Source: Amia ocellicauda
Taxonomy: Eukaryota; Chordata; Actinopteri; Amiiformes; Amiidae
NCBI RefSeq assembly: GCF_036373705.1
Contig: NW_027102721.1
Coordinates: forward strand, 82,808 to 146,807
Reading direction: 5' to 3'
Length of the DNA stretch: 64,000 bases
Made by a program: the position numbers and the translations under genes. Positions 1 through 8,432 of the stretch are shown here, piece after piece. The notes beneath the pieces are model-generated. The model worked only from the letters and a program-made list of their open reading frames with translations. It did no database searches and was not told the origin of the DNA. Within the stretch, counting starts at the first letter, position 1, and each line of letters begins with the position of its first letter.

Positions 1-1087
1 AGGCTTGAATATCACAAACCTGTTGTTCCGGGACCCAACTATTGAACTTTTCAGGCCATCCAAGCCATTTCACCAACACATATTTTTTCCGGTTCTGGGT
101 TTTCTCAGCTAATATCTTTTCAACTCTGTATACAATGTCTTTACCCACAATAATTTTTTGTATCTCGGCTTCATAAAACGTTCCTTCTATATCCTCCCCG
201 TCATAGTCTTTTAACCGGTACACGGGGGGGTCTCTAGCCACCTGTTCGGTAACTGTAAAATATTCGTCAGAAAATGTTTGTTCATAACCTTTGGCAAAAG
301 TACTCCTTAGCTTTGAAACGCGAACCACATCACCGATGTTGAACTTATAAGTAGTTTTCCCCTTCTTAATAAATGGGCCGTATAATTTTTTATAGACCTT
401 AAAAGAATTACTTTGATCAACATCTATAGGCTTCATTTTAATACTGGCGTGATACCCTTGGTTGTAAGCATCGATAAAATCCTGAACTTTATCAAAATAC
501 TTGAACGTGTTGACCGCTGTAAAATATCTCCACATTTTGGTCTTTATGGTGCGGTTAAACCTCTCCACCACCGATGCCTTAAGCTCATTACCGGTGGTGA
601 AATGATGTATTTTGTGTCTCTTCAGTAGATTCTGAAATTCTCTGTTGAGAAACTCTTTTCCTTTATCAGTCTGCAGTTTTTTAGGACATCGTCCCTGGGA
701 CAATATATCCTCAAAGGCCCTTGTCACCGCCCGACCTGTTTTATTATGTAGAATGCGAGCCCAGGCATATTTTGATAACACATCGATACACATCAACATA
801 AATTTGTGACCATTGTTATGTTTTGATAAATTTGACATATCGACTAGATCCATTTGCCATTGTGAGTCTATGTCAGTTGCATATACACGGTTTCTTTTAA
901 AGTTAATCCTGAGAGGTTTATGTAAGGTATAGGCGTCTTGTTCCCGTAACCATTCTGAAACAACCACATCATTAACCTTCACGCCGGCCTCAGCGAGTCC
1001 TCTTTGAAAACCCTTCTTACCCGCCAAACCCCCAATCTTGGCTGGGTTGTAGTATAGTTCATGCATTTGGGGAGCTTGCCGAGTCAT
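1..1087 (-). CDS. Maverick integrase with chromodomain (E1, 3' end cut by window)
   Basis: This is a retroviral-type integrase, the enzyme family thought to insert Maverick DNA with 6-bp target duplications. Starting from the ATG at 1087 (an upstream GTG is in frame but less likely), the visible core has D80 (WQMD), D141 (LQTDKG) and E175 (VVERFNR). The last two are 33 residues apart, so this is a D,D-33-E arrangement. No N-terminal HHCC zinc finger is seen. A C-terminal chromodomain (VKWLGWPEKFNSWVPE region) is intact here. The frame is open to the window edge; comparison with E3 indicates that only the last codon or so and the stop are missing. The downstream penton candidate lies outside the window in this copy. 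Confidence 0.88.
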   Translation of the reverse strand, partial: MTRQAPQMHELYYNPAKIGGLAGKKGFQRGLAEAGVKVNDVVVSEWLREQDAYTLHKPLRINFKRNRVYATDIDSQWQMDLVDMSNLSKHNNGHKFMLMCIDVLSKYAWARILHNKTGRAVTRAFEDILSQGRCPKKLQTDKGKEFLNREFQNLLKRHKIHHFTTGNELKASVVERFNRTIKTKMWRYFTAVNTFKYFDKVQDFIDAYNQGYHASIKMKPIDVDQSNSFKVYKKLYGPFIKKGKTTYKFNIGDVVRVSKLRSTFAKGYEQTFSDEYFTVTEQVARDPPVYRLKDYDGEDIEGTFYEAEIQKIIVGKDIVYRVEKILAEKTQNRKKYVLVKWLGWPEKFNSWVPEQQVCDIQA

Positions 1088-1142
1088 TCTGCCAAATAAA
1101 CACACAGACCCACACTATGCGCAAAGTTTTTATACAAGGTTT

Positions 1143-1148
1143 TTTATT
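1143..1148 (-). terminator. poly(A) signal overlapping a stop codon (E1)
   Basis: TTTATT on the plus strand reads AATAAA on the minus strand. It overlaps the TAA stop of the 170-aa gene, so the 3' UTR is minimal. The same arrangement recurs in E2 and E3. Confidence 0.7.
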
Positions 1149-1656
1149 CAACTTCAGGAGAGCAGATACCCCTTTTTAGACATTTGAGAAAAGTATAACA
1201 TACACAACAATTTTTTCTACGGTCCAGACAAAAAGAAATCAGATGATTGGTTACTTGATCTATATCAACAAATACCTGTTTCTTTATCTTGTAGGCACAC
1301 ACCTCAGTTACATATGTAAATAAAACAACAATATGACCTATTTTAAAAGTAAACAGAGGGGTATTAAACATGCTCAGTAAAAGGTCATACAGATGTTGAT
1401 GAAATGGCCTAATATCATTCTTGGCCCCCTTGAGCGCTTCATCCCAGTGTTCGTACCCCCCGGTCTTTGTTACAGCAACCATTAACTTTTCCAGGTTTGA
1501 AAGTTGATCCTCATCGATGGTTAAATCTGTAGAGAAAAGGCTCGCGTTGGCTACTTTTCTGTCAAGCACATGGTGTAATAGCGCTCTCAGGTTAGCTGCA
1601 GAGTGTTGATGACAGAACCAGTTGCAGCAGCAGTCCAGAACATTCCCCATGTTCAA
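1144..1656 (-). CDS. Bcl-2-like candidate, 170 aa (E1)
   Basis: This is a small all-helical-looking protein. Residues about 97-121 (NTPLFTFKIGHIVVLFTYV then TEVCA) resemble a Bcl-2 BH1 segment: an aromatic/leucine lead-in, a Gly at the turn, then a hydrophobic helix. I see no clear BH2 tryptophan and no C-terminal membrane anchor. The tail is Cys-rich (NCCVCYTFLKCLKRGIC). Anti-apoptotic Bcl-2 homologues have been described in adintoviruses, which suits this position among probable host-interaction genes. The start lies 6 bp beyond the stop of the 282-aa gene, so the two probably share a transcript. The TAA stop lies inside an AATAAA poly(A) signal (1143-1148). The protein is identical in E1, E2 and E3. 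The functional call is tentative; the ORF is secure. Confidence 0.5.
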   Translation of the reverse strand: MNMGNVLDCCCNWFCHQHSAANLRALLHHVLDRKVANASLFSTDLTIDEDQLSNLEKLMVAVTKTGGYEHWDEALKGAKNDIRPFHQHLYDLLLSMFNTPLFTFKIGHIVVLFTYVTEVCAYKIKKQVFVDIDQVTNHLISFCLDRRKNCCVCYTFLKCLKRGICSPEVE

Positions 1657-1662
1657 AGTCCC

Positions 1663-2511
1663 TTAGTTCAGGTCAGAGTCTGAATCAGTGGCGTAGATGT
1701 CGAATTCTTCGTCGCTGCCCCCAGCTTTAACTTCTTTACGGAAGAAATAAGCTTTTAGCTTGCCAGCGGTTTTTCTACTTGGCTCATCCAGGTCATTGAG
1801 CAGCTGCCCAAGTTTCTCTATTATAAACGGCTCCTTTTTCAGCTCCAGCAAAATCTCATCTATGATTTTCTGGACTTGTCCAGCAGTGACATGTATGTGG
1901 GAGTAAGACAGAGCCTTGATTAGTGCCGGTTTCAGCCACGGTTTGTTCAGTCTTCTGTAAAACACGTTGAAATAGAACAGGAAATAGTAACGGTCTGGTT
2001 CAAACAAACAACTGTGTCTCAACTGACTGGGGTGATTCACTTCACACCCCCGACAGACTTCTTTCAGAGCTCGGTCGATGAGAGCACTCAGAATATACAC
2101 CAGGGTGCTTTTAACCACTCTGCTTACTTGGACACCTACCCCGGGCATAAATCCTGCGTCTTCATCACGCCCCCGAGACCGTCCGATGCTCATTGGGTCG
2201 CCTGGTGGTTTGTGGGGTGTTTCTACATCCATTGGACTGACCCCCTCCTGAGACGCACAGACGGTAGACAGTTCGGCAAAATCGAGGCCCTCCATGAGCT
2301 CCAGAGGCTGGGGATCCCCGAGACTCATTTGGACATCCATCGCTCCGCATGTTGTTTCGTCCTGAGGGACCGGGGTCTGAGGTCTTGGAGGGTAACCGCA
2401 GTCAGAGGGTTCCGGAGTGTATACAAAATCTGGGGAATAGAACCAGGGGTGATCCCGGGTTTGAAGAGGCCTGTAGAGCCTGTCGACGTCCGCAGCTTTC
2501 GGGTAAGACAT
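1663..2511 (-). CDS. 282-aa protein with GC-HPSQ-H-C motif (E1)
   Basis: I do not recognise a named gene. Residues 1-130 are Pro/Ser/acidic-rich and look disordered. Residues 130-235 are predicted helical and contain a compact motif: C153, C156, HPSQ at 160-163, H166 and C168, a spacing that could bind zinc. From memory, and unverified, similar motifs occur in other fish Maverick/adintovirus accessory proteins. The C-terminus is acidic and serine-rich (SDEEFDIYATDSDSDLN), preceded by basic residues. A TATA-like ATAAAAGG (2547-2554) and a CRE-like site (2568-2575) lie just upstream, so this is probably the first gene of a two-gene transcript with the 170-aa gene. A regulatory or host-interaction role is an inference from context. 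Confidence 0.75.
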   Translation of the reverse strand: MSYPKAADVDRLYRPLQTRDHPWFYSPDFVYTPEPSDCGYPPRPQTPVPQDETTCGAMDVQMSLGDPQPLELMEGLDFAELSTVCASQEGVSPMDVETPHKPPGDPMSIGRSRGRDEDAGFMPGVGVQVSRVVKSTLVYILSALIDRALKEVCRGCEVNHPSQLRHSCLFEPDRYYFLFYFNVFYRRLNKPWLKPALIKALSYSHIHVTAGQVQKIIDEILLELKKEPFIIEKLGQLLNDLDEPSRKTAGKLKAYFFRKEVKAGGSDEEFDIYATDSDSDLN

Positions 2512-2589
2512 TCTCTTTAATTTTAAACCATGAATGAATTGTTGCGCCTTTTATCCTATCTCTTCACTACGTCACGACACACCGCCCTC
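2512..2589 (-). promoter_or_regulatory. promoter of the 282-aa gene (E1)
   Basis: Read on the minus strand, a CRE/ATF-like GTGACGTA (2568-2575) is followed by a TATA-like ATAAAAGG (2547-2554), about 36 bp before the ATG at 2511. The gap to the 236-aa gene is only 78 bp. Confidence 0.55.
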
Positions 2590-3300
2590 TTAGAAGAGAG
2601 TAGACCCTGAGCCGTCAGACCCCCCTCCAACCCCCCACAGGTCGTCTGTTTTATCATCGTCGTCGTCATTCAAGGGGGATATATAATCCATAATCCAGCA
2701 TATTCTCCTTCTAACAGAATCCAGTTGTGAACATTTGGTCAAGATGTCAAAACCATCATTTATACAGTTTATGACCTCTTTCAAGAACGGCCAGTCCATG
2801 GCGTCAAACATAATTTCAGTAACCTGTTTTTCTGGATCCTCCACAACCCCTTCAATAGGGTTTGTAATCAGGGTACTGCTAAACAAAACCTTACGATCAG
2901 TAGTTAGAGATAGACTCTTCACCACTGTACCGTAGTTCTGCAAGCTTTCCCATTCACACCTTTCAAAACTCTGAGTCGGAGACTCCGTTTCGCCTTCTCT
3001 TGGACCCTCTTGCAAGCCTTCTAGAGTCTTATCCACAAGCCCCAGGTCTCTCCATGCCATCACCTTCAACCAGTCCTCAAAAGAGTATTCAATCACCGTC
3101 TCAAAAGGTTCCAACGTACCCTCCTTCTCTCCCAAAGCAAAAAGCTCCACTCCAACATAGCTGGGATCCCTTTTAAAGCGGTAACCCCGTCGACTCCCCC
3201 AGAACAACACCCAGGAGCGTTCAATCTTCAAATTGGTGAGTACAGGAACCCTTGCCCGGGATTGTTTCTTGCGGGGTTTCATGTTGATGTCGCTAGACAT
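2590..3300 (-). CDS. 236-aa unknown protein (E1)
   Basis: I recognise no family. The N-terminus is basic (KPRKKQSRARVP), like a nuclear localisation signal. It is followed by an aromatic-rich segment (SWVLFWGSRRGYRFKRDPSY) and a C-terminal tail with an Asp run, then Gly/Ser and STLF. A second in-frame ATG at residue 7 is an alternative start. It is the gene closest to the right terminus and has its own TATA-like box (3367-3374), so it may be expressed early; that is an inference. Relative to E2 and E3, this copy has Ser in WGSRRG and Met in FDAMDW. The open frame is kept in all three visible copies. Confidence 0.7.
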   Translation of the reverse strand: MSSDINMKPRKKQSRARVPVLTNLKIERSWVLFWGSRRGYRFKRDPSYVGVELFALGEKEGTLEPFETVIEYSFEDWLKVMAWRDLGLVDKTLEGLQEGPREGETESPTQSFERCEWESLQNYGTVVKSLSLTTDRKVLFSSTLITNPIEGVVEDPEKQVTEIMFDAMDWPFLKEVINCINDGFDILTKCSQLDSVRRRICWIMDYISPLNDDDDDKTDDLWGVGGGSDGSGSTLF

Positions 3301-3421
3301 GTTGAAGAAGCGGGATGTTTCAGATGCTGAGAATTAAAGAGGTATTGCCTAAAAGCAGCGCGGGGTCTTAAATAGAGAGGAGACTTTCGGGGCGTTGCCT
3401 TCAGGGGGGGGGGGGGGGTCT
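3301..3421 (-). promoter_or_regulatory. promoter of the 236-aa gene (E1)
   Basis: TATTTAAG on the minus strand (3367-3374) lies 67 bp before the ATG at 3300. A long G run sits beside the terminal inverted repeat. CRE-like TGACGTA sites in the adjoining repeat could act as upstream elements. Confidence 0.5.
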
Positions 3422-3591
3422 TTATGGGTGGCCTTGTTGTTCAGGGTTTTAGGGGTGTACACTTTCTGACGGATATGACGTAGGAATAATTAAGGAAAAA
3501 ACTCTAAAATCACGCCCCCCAATTATGACGTAAGCTTAGGGCATACGTCATAACAAAATAGGCCGCGCCCCAAAAAACCCTACTATCTACT
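3422..3591. repeat. right terminal inverted repeat of E1
   Basis: This is the inverse complement of the E2 left terminus, ending CCCTACTATCTACT. It is 170 bp and not 181, because 12 bp (GGAATATTAATA) are missing after a TGACGTA motif and one C is added near the end. Confidence 0.92.
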
Positions 3592-3597
3592 CACAGG
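3592..3597. repeat. target-site duplication CACAGG, right of E1
   Basis: CACAGG directly abuts the outer end of the terminal repeat. The same hexamer abuts E2 on both sides and occurs uninterrupted at 7107-7112. Confidence 0.85.
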
Positions 3598-3624
3598 TCC
3601 TAGGGGAAGAGCAACAGATCCACC

Positions 3625-3696
3625 TTCCCTGACCGGGAATCGAACCCGGGCCGCAGCGGTGAGAGCACCGAATCCTGACCACTAGACCACCAGGGA
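3625..3696 (-). tRNA. tRNA-Glu(CTC), U1
   Basis: This is 72 nt with the acceptor pairing TCCCTGG/TCAGGGA, a CTC anticodon loop and the box B GGTTCGATTCC. Two substitutions in the anticodon stem, absent in other units, each turn a G-C pair into a G-U pair, so the stem still folds. Confidence 0.9.
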
Positions 3697-3831
3697 CGGC
3701 TCCTGAAGTGACCCGCCACACGCAGCACTCTGGGCGCAACTTGGCTCACTCTGGACTTGGCCGTGCGACAGAGCGAGACGTGTGCGTAGAGCAGAAACCT
3801 TCGTCACGGGCAAGAGGTGGGCAGCGGGCTT

Positions 3832-3903
3832 GGTTCCAAGGTGTAATGGTTAGCACTCTGGACTCTGAATCCAGCGATCCGAGTTCAAGTCTCGGTGGGA
3901 CCT
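3832..3903 (+). tRNA. tRNA-Gln(CTG), U1, with a U8 change
   Basis: This is 72 nt with acceptor pairing GGTTCCA/TGGGACC, anticodon CTG in the loop ACTCTGAAT and box B GAGTTCAAGTC. The nearly universal T at position 8 is A here, unlike U2, U3 and U5, so this copy may be impaired. Confidence 0.85.
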
Positions 3904-4059
3904 GGGGCCCTTGGCAGGGGCAGCAGCGGTGACCCGGTGGTCTCCCTGCGTGAGGGCCTGTGTCTGCGAATAAGGCCTGTTTATGTTCCCTCTTGGGAGG
4001 CTTGGAGACGAATTGGCGAAAACTCCGGGTCAGCCTGGTGCGTTCATCTTCCTGGTGGT

Positions 4060-4704
4060 GACCGCGTGGCTTAACGGAGAAGAAGGTGCCTGTGTTGACA
4101 GATTACAGATAGATTATTTCCCTTCTTGGAAATCATCGTTAAAGCGAAAAGGAACTTTGTAAACCAGCTAGCTTGGAAGCAACCACGTCAGGGCATTCTT
4201 TCAGTGAGACCTCGGTTTTTTACAAGCACGAGTGAAGCTTTAAAAGAAAATGACATAGAATGTTTGCGGCCGTTCATCCAATCAAGCCCGAGTCCGATTG
4301 CGGTCTGTCTTCCCTGGGGGCGGGGGGGATTGTGTTTCGTGAGATCCGGGGGAGAGGTGAGGTGGCTTTCTTTGGTGTATGCCAGAGGTCCGGTGAGAGG
4401 TTGTCTTTTACAACTGTCCCTCAGTCAATACCAAAAACAGTCCCTGCCAATCTGGGAAAGCCATTCAGTCCACAAACAGAGTTTTGACAAACATCCTGCG
4501 GGCTTTTTCTCCACCGTTTGATCCTTTTATCGTTGACAGGAATTTCTACAGGGTACGTCCCGAACAGGTGCCTCAATGGCTGTTTGCTAGCTCGATAAAT
4601 CTAACTTGCTCGGTCTGCATACTATCTTTAATCTAAAACATCATACAGTCTCTTCGGTCTGACTTCGGATCGGAAGATTGAGGGTTGGAGTGCCTTTGCG
4701 GTCG
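4060..4704 (+). pseudogene. tRNA-Arg(TCG) interrupted by ~0.57 kb, U1
   Basis: The 5' part GACCGCGTGGCTTAACGGAG (from 4060) and the 3' part (4656-4704) with CTTCGGA anticodon loop (anticodon TCG) are separated by unrelated sequence. The outer ends still pair as an acceptor stem (GACCGCG with TGCGGTC), which shows they were one gene. The insert has no convincing coding capacity, and I could not define its exact ends or a target duplication. Confidence 0.75.
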
Positions 4705-4908
4705 TTCCTGGGGTTACGACGTCGAAGCGGCATCTCGGTCGTTTTTGGGGAACTTCGGAAGGGCCAGCCGGCGTGCTAAAGCTGCAGCCGTCGCCGGCGC
4801 GTTGTGTCTGATAACCTTACGGCAAACAGGCAATGCCTTGCGCCTGTGTCTGCGGCAAGAAAAGTGAGCGACTCTCCCCCGAAACCGGGGCACGAGCGCC
4901 TGAGGCCT

Positions 4909-6815
4909 TGGAGAATGCAGGCATCGATCCCGCTGCCTCTCGCATGCTGTAGCGTAAGGTACACTTATACATTTCAATTAAAGAAGTGAATTTATAGTAT
5001 CACCTTATCACGAATCCTGGAATCTTGTAGAACTCAATTTCTGTAATAATTGGACGCAGACACCAATTCCAAAGATATAAATTGTCAAATGTATTCAAAA
5101 CAAAGACTAAATGTAGCACTACACTAATTATACAAAAGGGAAAAACGAATTACAATTCAACTCTAGATCAACAAATCGAAGACAAATCACTTCCGTGACC
5201 AAATCAAAGACCATGGGATCACATATGATAACACAAATCGTTAAACAAAAAAGGTTATAAACACATTGACTACAATACCGGTTAAAAAGACGAAGGTGAG
5301 TCTCTCGTTAGTATTATTAGTCAGACATTAAATAACTACGCAGGTTAGTATTTATGTCAGGTAACTTCTCGTTATATATATATCAGTCTCATTCACGTTT
5401 AGGTGCCGAGAAAGATCCTATCATTACTTGTTACCACAATTTCTCTTAACTGATTATTATTCAATGATTAAGGATAGGCAGAGCCACCAATAATCTAATG
5501 TCTATTAACTTGTGTCAATTTCAGACTAAACAGTTAAACAGGAATGAGAAGATATTTCTCGGCGTTGACAGATTTTATTTCTAAAATTATCAACAAAACA
5601 GTTTAATGCAACACACATTTATATTTAAGAAAACTAAATGATATTACACATTCTAGAGTTATGAATCACAGATTAACATTTCTAATTGATTTCTCAAATG
5701 TCATGAATCATGAACTCCAAACTGTTAAACTTATCTGAACTTCGTCGCAGAGAGGCCTCTCTGGCTTCGGGCTCAGATAACAGCACACGGCACGAGGTCC
5801 GTGTGGTTTGGAACAAAGGCAGTCCGGTTCGGCTTTGTCCAAGAACTTCCACTCAGTCGATACACCTGGAAGTTGGGGTTTCGCGAAAGTAGAGTCGTTT
5901 CCAAACAGATTTTCCACTGGTTTGAAGGCTCCAAGGTTGTGCACAAAATCTTCTTGGCAAGCAGGGTCTCTCACCGTACTTATTTGAAGACAAAGTCTTT
6001 GAGGAAAGCAGGGCCGTGTTTGTTCCAAGGGTCAAGTTTCTTAAGACTCAAATAGCTATTTAAATGACTGACACTTTCGTATACAGTCGACTTAGTCAAT
6101 TGTCCAGCTGTAAAACTCCACTGATCAGGTGGGCACAGGCGGGCAGCGCAGTCTGTAAAGTTCTTTATTTAATAAAGTCCTTTAAAAGAATTCTTCGTAC
6201 GGCTCAATCTCCTTCTCCCAGTTTAACTCTTCTGTTGCCGGCAAAGACTTAGTTGGTTTCTGGTTCCGGTTCTGGCAACAGAGCTACAGGTTGAGCTGTG
6301 GCAGCGAGTTACTGGTTCAGGTGAGAGAGAGCGAGAAAGACTGTCCGCTGTTCCTTATAGTCTGTCAGATCAAGAGGTGATTTGTTCTTGAGTTTTTGAG
6401 ATTGGATTTCGGTTTCAGCCCCCAGTGTCCTATTGGAGGGGGGCTTGATTTATGACTGATGTCAATCCATGCCATCTTTTGGAAATGCCGGTTGGCCTGG
6501 GTTCGTAGCTCTATGTCGGGATTTCGGCTCTCGTCCACTTCAAAGAGTTTTTATCACCTACAGGCCCCTTTCTCCAGACATCTCATAGCAGAATTCCAAA
6601 CTATTTGGCCTCTTCTTGGTGCCATCCTCCCCAAAACTGTCACTTTGATGCAAACCACTTCCAAGCTGATGAGCTAAGGGAATCTGATAACTTTGGGGGG
6701 GAGAGGTTTTCTTTAGATCAGTGCTTCAGCTCAGAGCCCAAATGCTCTTATCCAAATACACCCAACATAACGCTATAATGCTAAGCGAGCGCTCTACCAC
6801 GTGAGCTAATCCTCA
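4909..6815 (-). pseudogene. tRNA-Ala(AGC)-like gene split by LTR, U1
   Basis: On the minus strand, the 5' half (6815-6778; TAGCTCACGTGGTAGAGC, then CTTAGCAT) and the 3' half (4947-4909; GCGAGAGGCAGCGGGATCG region, ending ATTCTCCA) flank the 4948-6777 insertion. The insertion lies directly after the AGC anticodon, with GCAT duplicated on both sides. Position 1 of the acceptor stem is mismatched. Confidence 0.8.
4948..6777. mobile_element. solo-LTR-like insertion in tRNA-Ala, U1
   Basis: This is a 1,830-bp segment starting TGTAGCGTAAGG. In other units it ends CGCTACA, but here it ends CGCTATA through one substitution. It is flanked by ATGC direct repeats (4944-4947, 6778-6781). Short inverted TG...CA termini with a 4-bp duplication fit a retroviral or retrotransposon LTR left after recombination. 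It has no credible ORF. The orientation is unclear: AATAAA-containing and TATA-like tracts can be read on both strands. A DNA transposon with 11-12-bp inverted ends is the alternative. Confidence 0.7.
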
Positions 6816-7106
6816 GGGCTCTCGGTGAGGCCGACCCCCACTTCTTCAGTCTTTAAGTGGCACGTCGCGAGTAAGTCCTTTCCTGCGCTTCAGGCAAGCT
6901 TGCAGGCAACTGCGGACGACTTTCCTTCCTCGGTGGCAGCCATCGTGCCGCAATAGAAAAGGATTGTCATGAGCAAAACTATCAAAGTGACCGAAAAGAT
7001 CACGGCCCGTCGTGTGATGTGATGTACAATGAGCTCCAGAAACGTTCATGGACATATGTATATAAGTAAGGATTTAATCACAGATAGAGAGAGAGAAAAT
7101 GCACCA

Positions 7107-7112
7107 CACAGG
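7107..7112. other. uninterrupted Maverick target site (U1/U2 joint)
   Basis: Here the sequence reads ...GCACCACACAGGTCCTAGG... without a break. At E2 the same left flank (to CACAGG) meets the left terminus, and the same right flank (from CACAGG) follows the right terminus. This is the pre-insertion state kept inside the array. Confidence 0.85.
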
Positions 7113-7139
7113 TCCTAGGGGAAGAGCAACAAATCCACC

Positions 7140-7211
7140 TTCCCTGACCGGGAATCGAACCCGGGCCGCGGCGGTGAGAGCGCCGAATCCTGACCACTAG
7201 ACCACCAGGGA
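7140..7211 (-). tRNA. tRNA-Glu(CTC), U2
   Basis: This is an intact 72-nt cloverleaf with a fully Watson-Crick anticodon stem CGGCG/CGCCG and CTC anticodon. Confidence 0.93.
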
Positions 7212-7346
7212 CGGCTCCGGAAGTGACCCGCCACACGCAGCACTCTGGGCGCAACTTGGCTCACTCTGGACTTGGCCGTGCGACAGAGCGAGACGTGTGC
7301 GTAGAGCAGAAACTTTCGTCACGGGCAAGAGGTGGGCAGCGGGCTT

Positions 7347-7418
7347 GGTTCCATGGTGTAATGGTTAGCACTCTGGACTCTGAATCCAGCGATCCGAGTT
7401 CAAGTCTCGGTGGGACCT
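7347..7418 (+). tRNA. tRNA-Gln(CTG), U2
   Basis: This is an intact 72-nt cloverleaf with T8 present and anticodon CTG. It is the cleanest Gln copy in the window together with U5. Confidence 0.93.
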
Positions 7419-7574
7419 GGGGCCCTTGGCAGGGGCAGCGGCGGTGAAGCGGTGGTCTACCTGCGTGAGGGCCTGTGTCTGCGAATAAGGCCTGTTTATG
7501 TTCCCTCTTGGGAGGCTTGGAGACGAATTGGCGAAAACTCCGGGTCAGCCTGGTGCGTTCATCTTCCTGGTGGT

Positions 7575-8228
7575 GACCGCGTGGCTTAACGGAGAAGAAG
7601 GTGCCTGTGTTGACAGATTACAGATAGATTATTTCCCTTCTTGGAAATCATCGTTAAAGCGAAAAGGAACTTTGTAAACCAGCTAGCTTGGAAGCAACCA
7701 CGTCAGGGCATTCTTTCAGTGAGACCTCGGTTTTTTACAAGCACGAGTGAAGCTTTAAAAGAAAATGACATAGAATGTTTGCGGCCGTTCATCCAATCAA
7801 AAGTTGCAAGCCCGAGTCCGATTGCGGTCTGTCTTCCCTCGGGGCGGGGGGGATTGTGTTTTGTGAGATCCGGGGGAGAGGTGAGGTGGCTTTCTTTGGT
7901 GTATGCCAGAGGTCCGGTGAGAGGTTGTCTTTTACAACTGTCCCTCAGTCAATACCAAAAACAGTCCCTGCCAATCTGGGAAAGCCATTCAGTCCACAAA
8001 CAGAGTTTTGACAAACATCCTGCGGGCTTTGTCTCCACCGTTTGATCCTTTTATCGTTGACAGGAATTTCTACAGGGTACGTCCCGAACAGGTGCCTCAA
8101 TGGCTGTTTGCTAGCTCGATAAATCTAACTTGCTCGGTCTGCATACTATCTTTAATCTAAAACATCATACAGTCTCTTCGGTCTGACTTCGGATCGGAAG
8201 ATTGAGGGTTGGAGTGCCTTTGCGGTCG
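7575..8228 (+). pseudogene. tRNA-Arg(TCG) interrupted, U2
   Basis: The 5' part begins at 7575 and the 3' part is 8180-8228. The break is as in U1, but the insert keeps 9 bp (near 7800) that U1 lacks. Confidence 0.75.
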
Positions 8229-8432
8229 TTCCTGGGGTTACGACGTCGAAGCGGCATCTCGGTCGTTTTTGGGGAACTTCGGAAGGGCCAGCCGGCGTGC
8301 TAATGCTGCAGCCGTCGCCGGCGCGTTGTGTCTGATAACCTTACGGCAAACAGGCAATGCCTTGCGCCTGTGTCTGCGGCAAGAAAAGTGAGCGACTCTC
8401 CCCCGAAACCGGGGCACGAGCGCCTGAGGCCT

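Larger units (their letters stand above)
1..3591. mobile_element. Maverick/Polinton copy E1, right end only
   Basis: This is the right-hand part of a Maverick element cut by the window start. It holds the integrase (nearly complete), the 170-, 282- and 236-aa genes and the right terminal inverted repeat ending at 3591. It matches 22735-26336 of E2 closely. Its terminal repeat differs from the other copies by a 12-bp deletion and one extra C, so E1 is a separately diverged copy and not an assembly echo of E2. CACAGG follows at once (3592-3597). Confidence 0.9.
3592..7106. repeat. tRNA-cluster repeat unit U1
   Basis: Order: tRNA-Glu (minus), tRNA-Gln (plus), split tRNA-Arg (plus), and split tRNA-Ala (minus) interrupted by an LTR-like element. 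Between genes (3698-3831, 4705-4908) I see only GC-rich spacer without coding features. The stretch 6816-7106 is spacer with a GAGA tract near 7088. Compared with U2, U1 lacks 9 bp inside the tRNA-Arg insert (near 4286). Confidence 0.9.

Noticed and set aside
2014-2520. Plus-strand 168-codon ORF opposite the 282-aa gene
   Set aside because: It is a shadow of the minus-strand gene, has no promoter or known motif, and is shortened in E3 by a base change that leaves the minus-strand frame open.
4126-4521. 131-134-codon ORF inside the tRNA-Arg insert, in every unit
   Set aside because: It recurs only because the unit is duplicated. It shows no domain and lies inside a disrupted tRNA gene.
5708-6028. 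106-codon minus-strand ORF and overlapping 84-codon plus-strand ORF in the LTR
   Set aside because: Both lie in the LTR-like segment, overlap each other, and resemble no gag, pol or env sequence.
4948-6777. Interpretation as a DNA transposon with short inverted repeats
   Set aside because: TG...CA ends, a 4-bp duplication and 1.8-kb length without a transposase fit an LTR better, though this is not excluded.
6850-7055. Possible rRNA or snRNA in the 3' spacer of the tRNA unit
   Set aside because: I found no recognisable 5S, U-RNA or 7SK signature; it is left as spacer.
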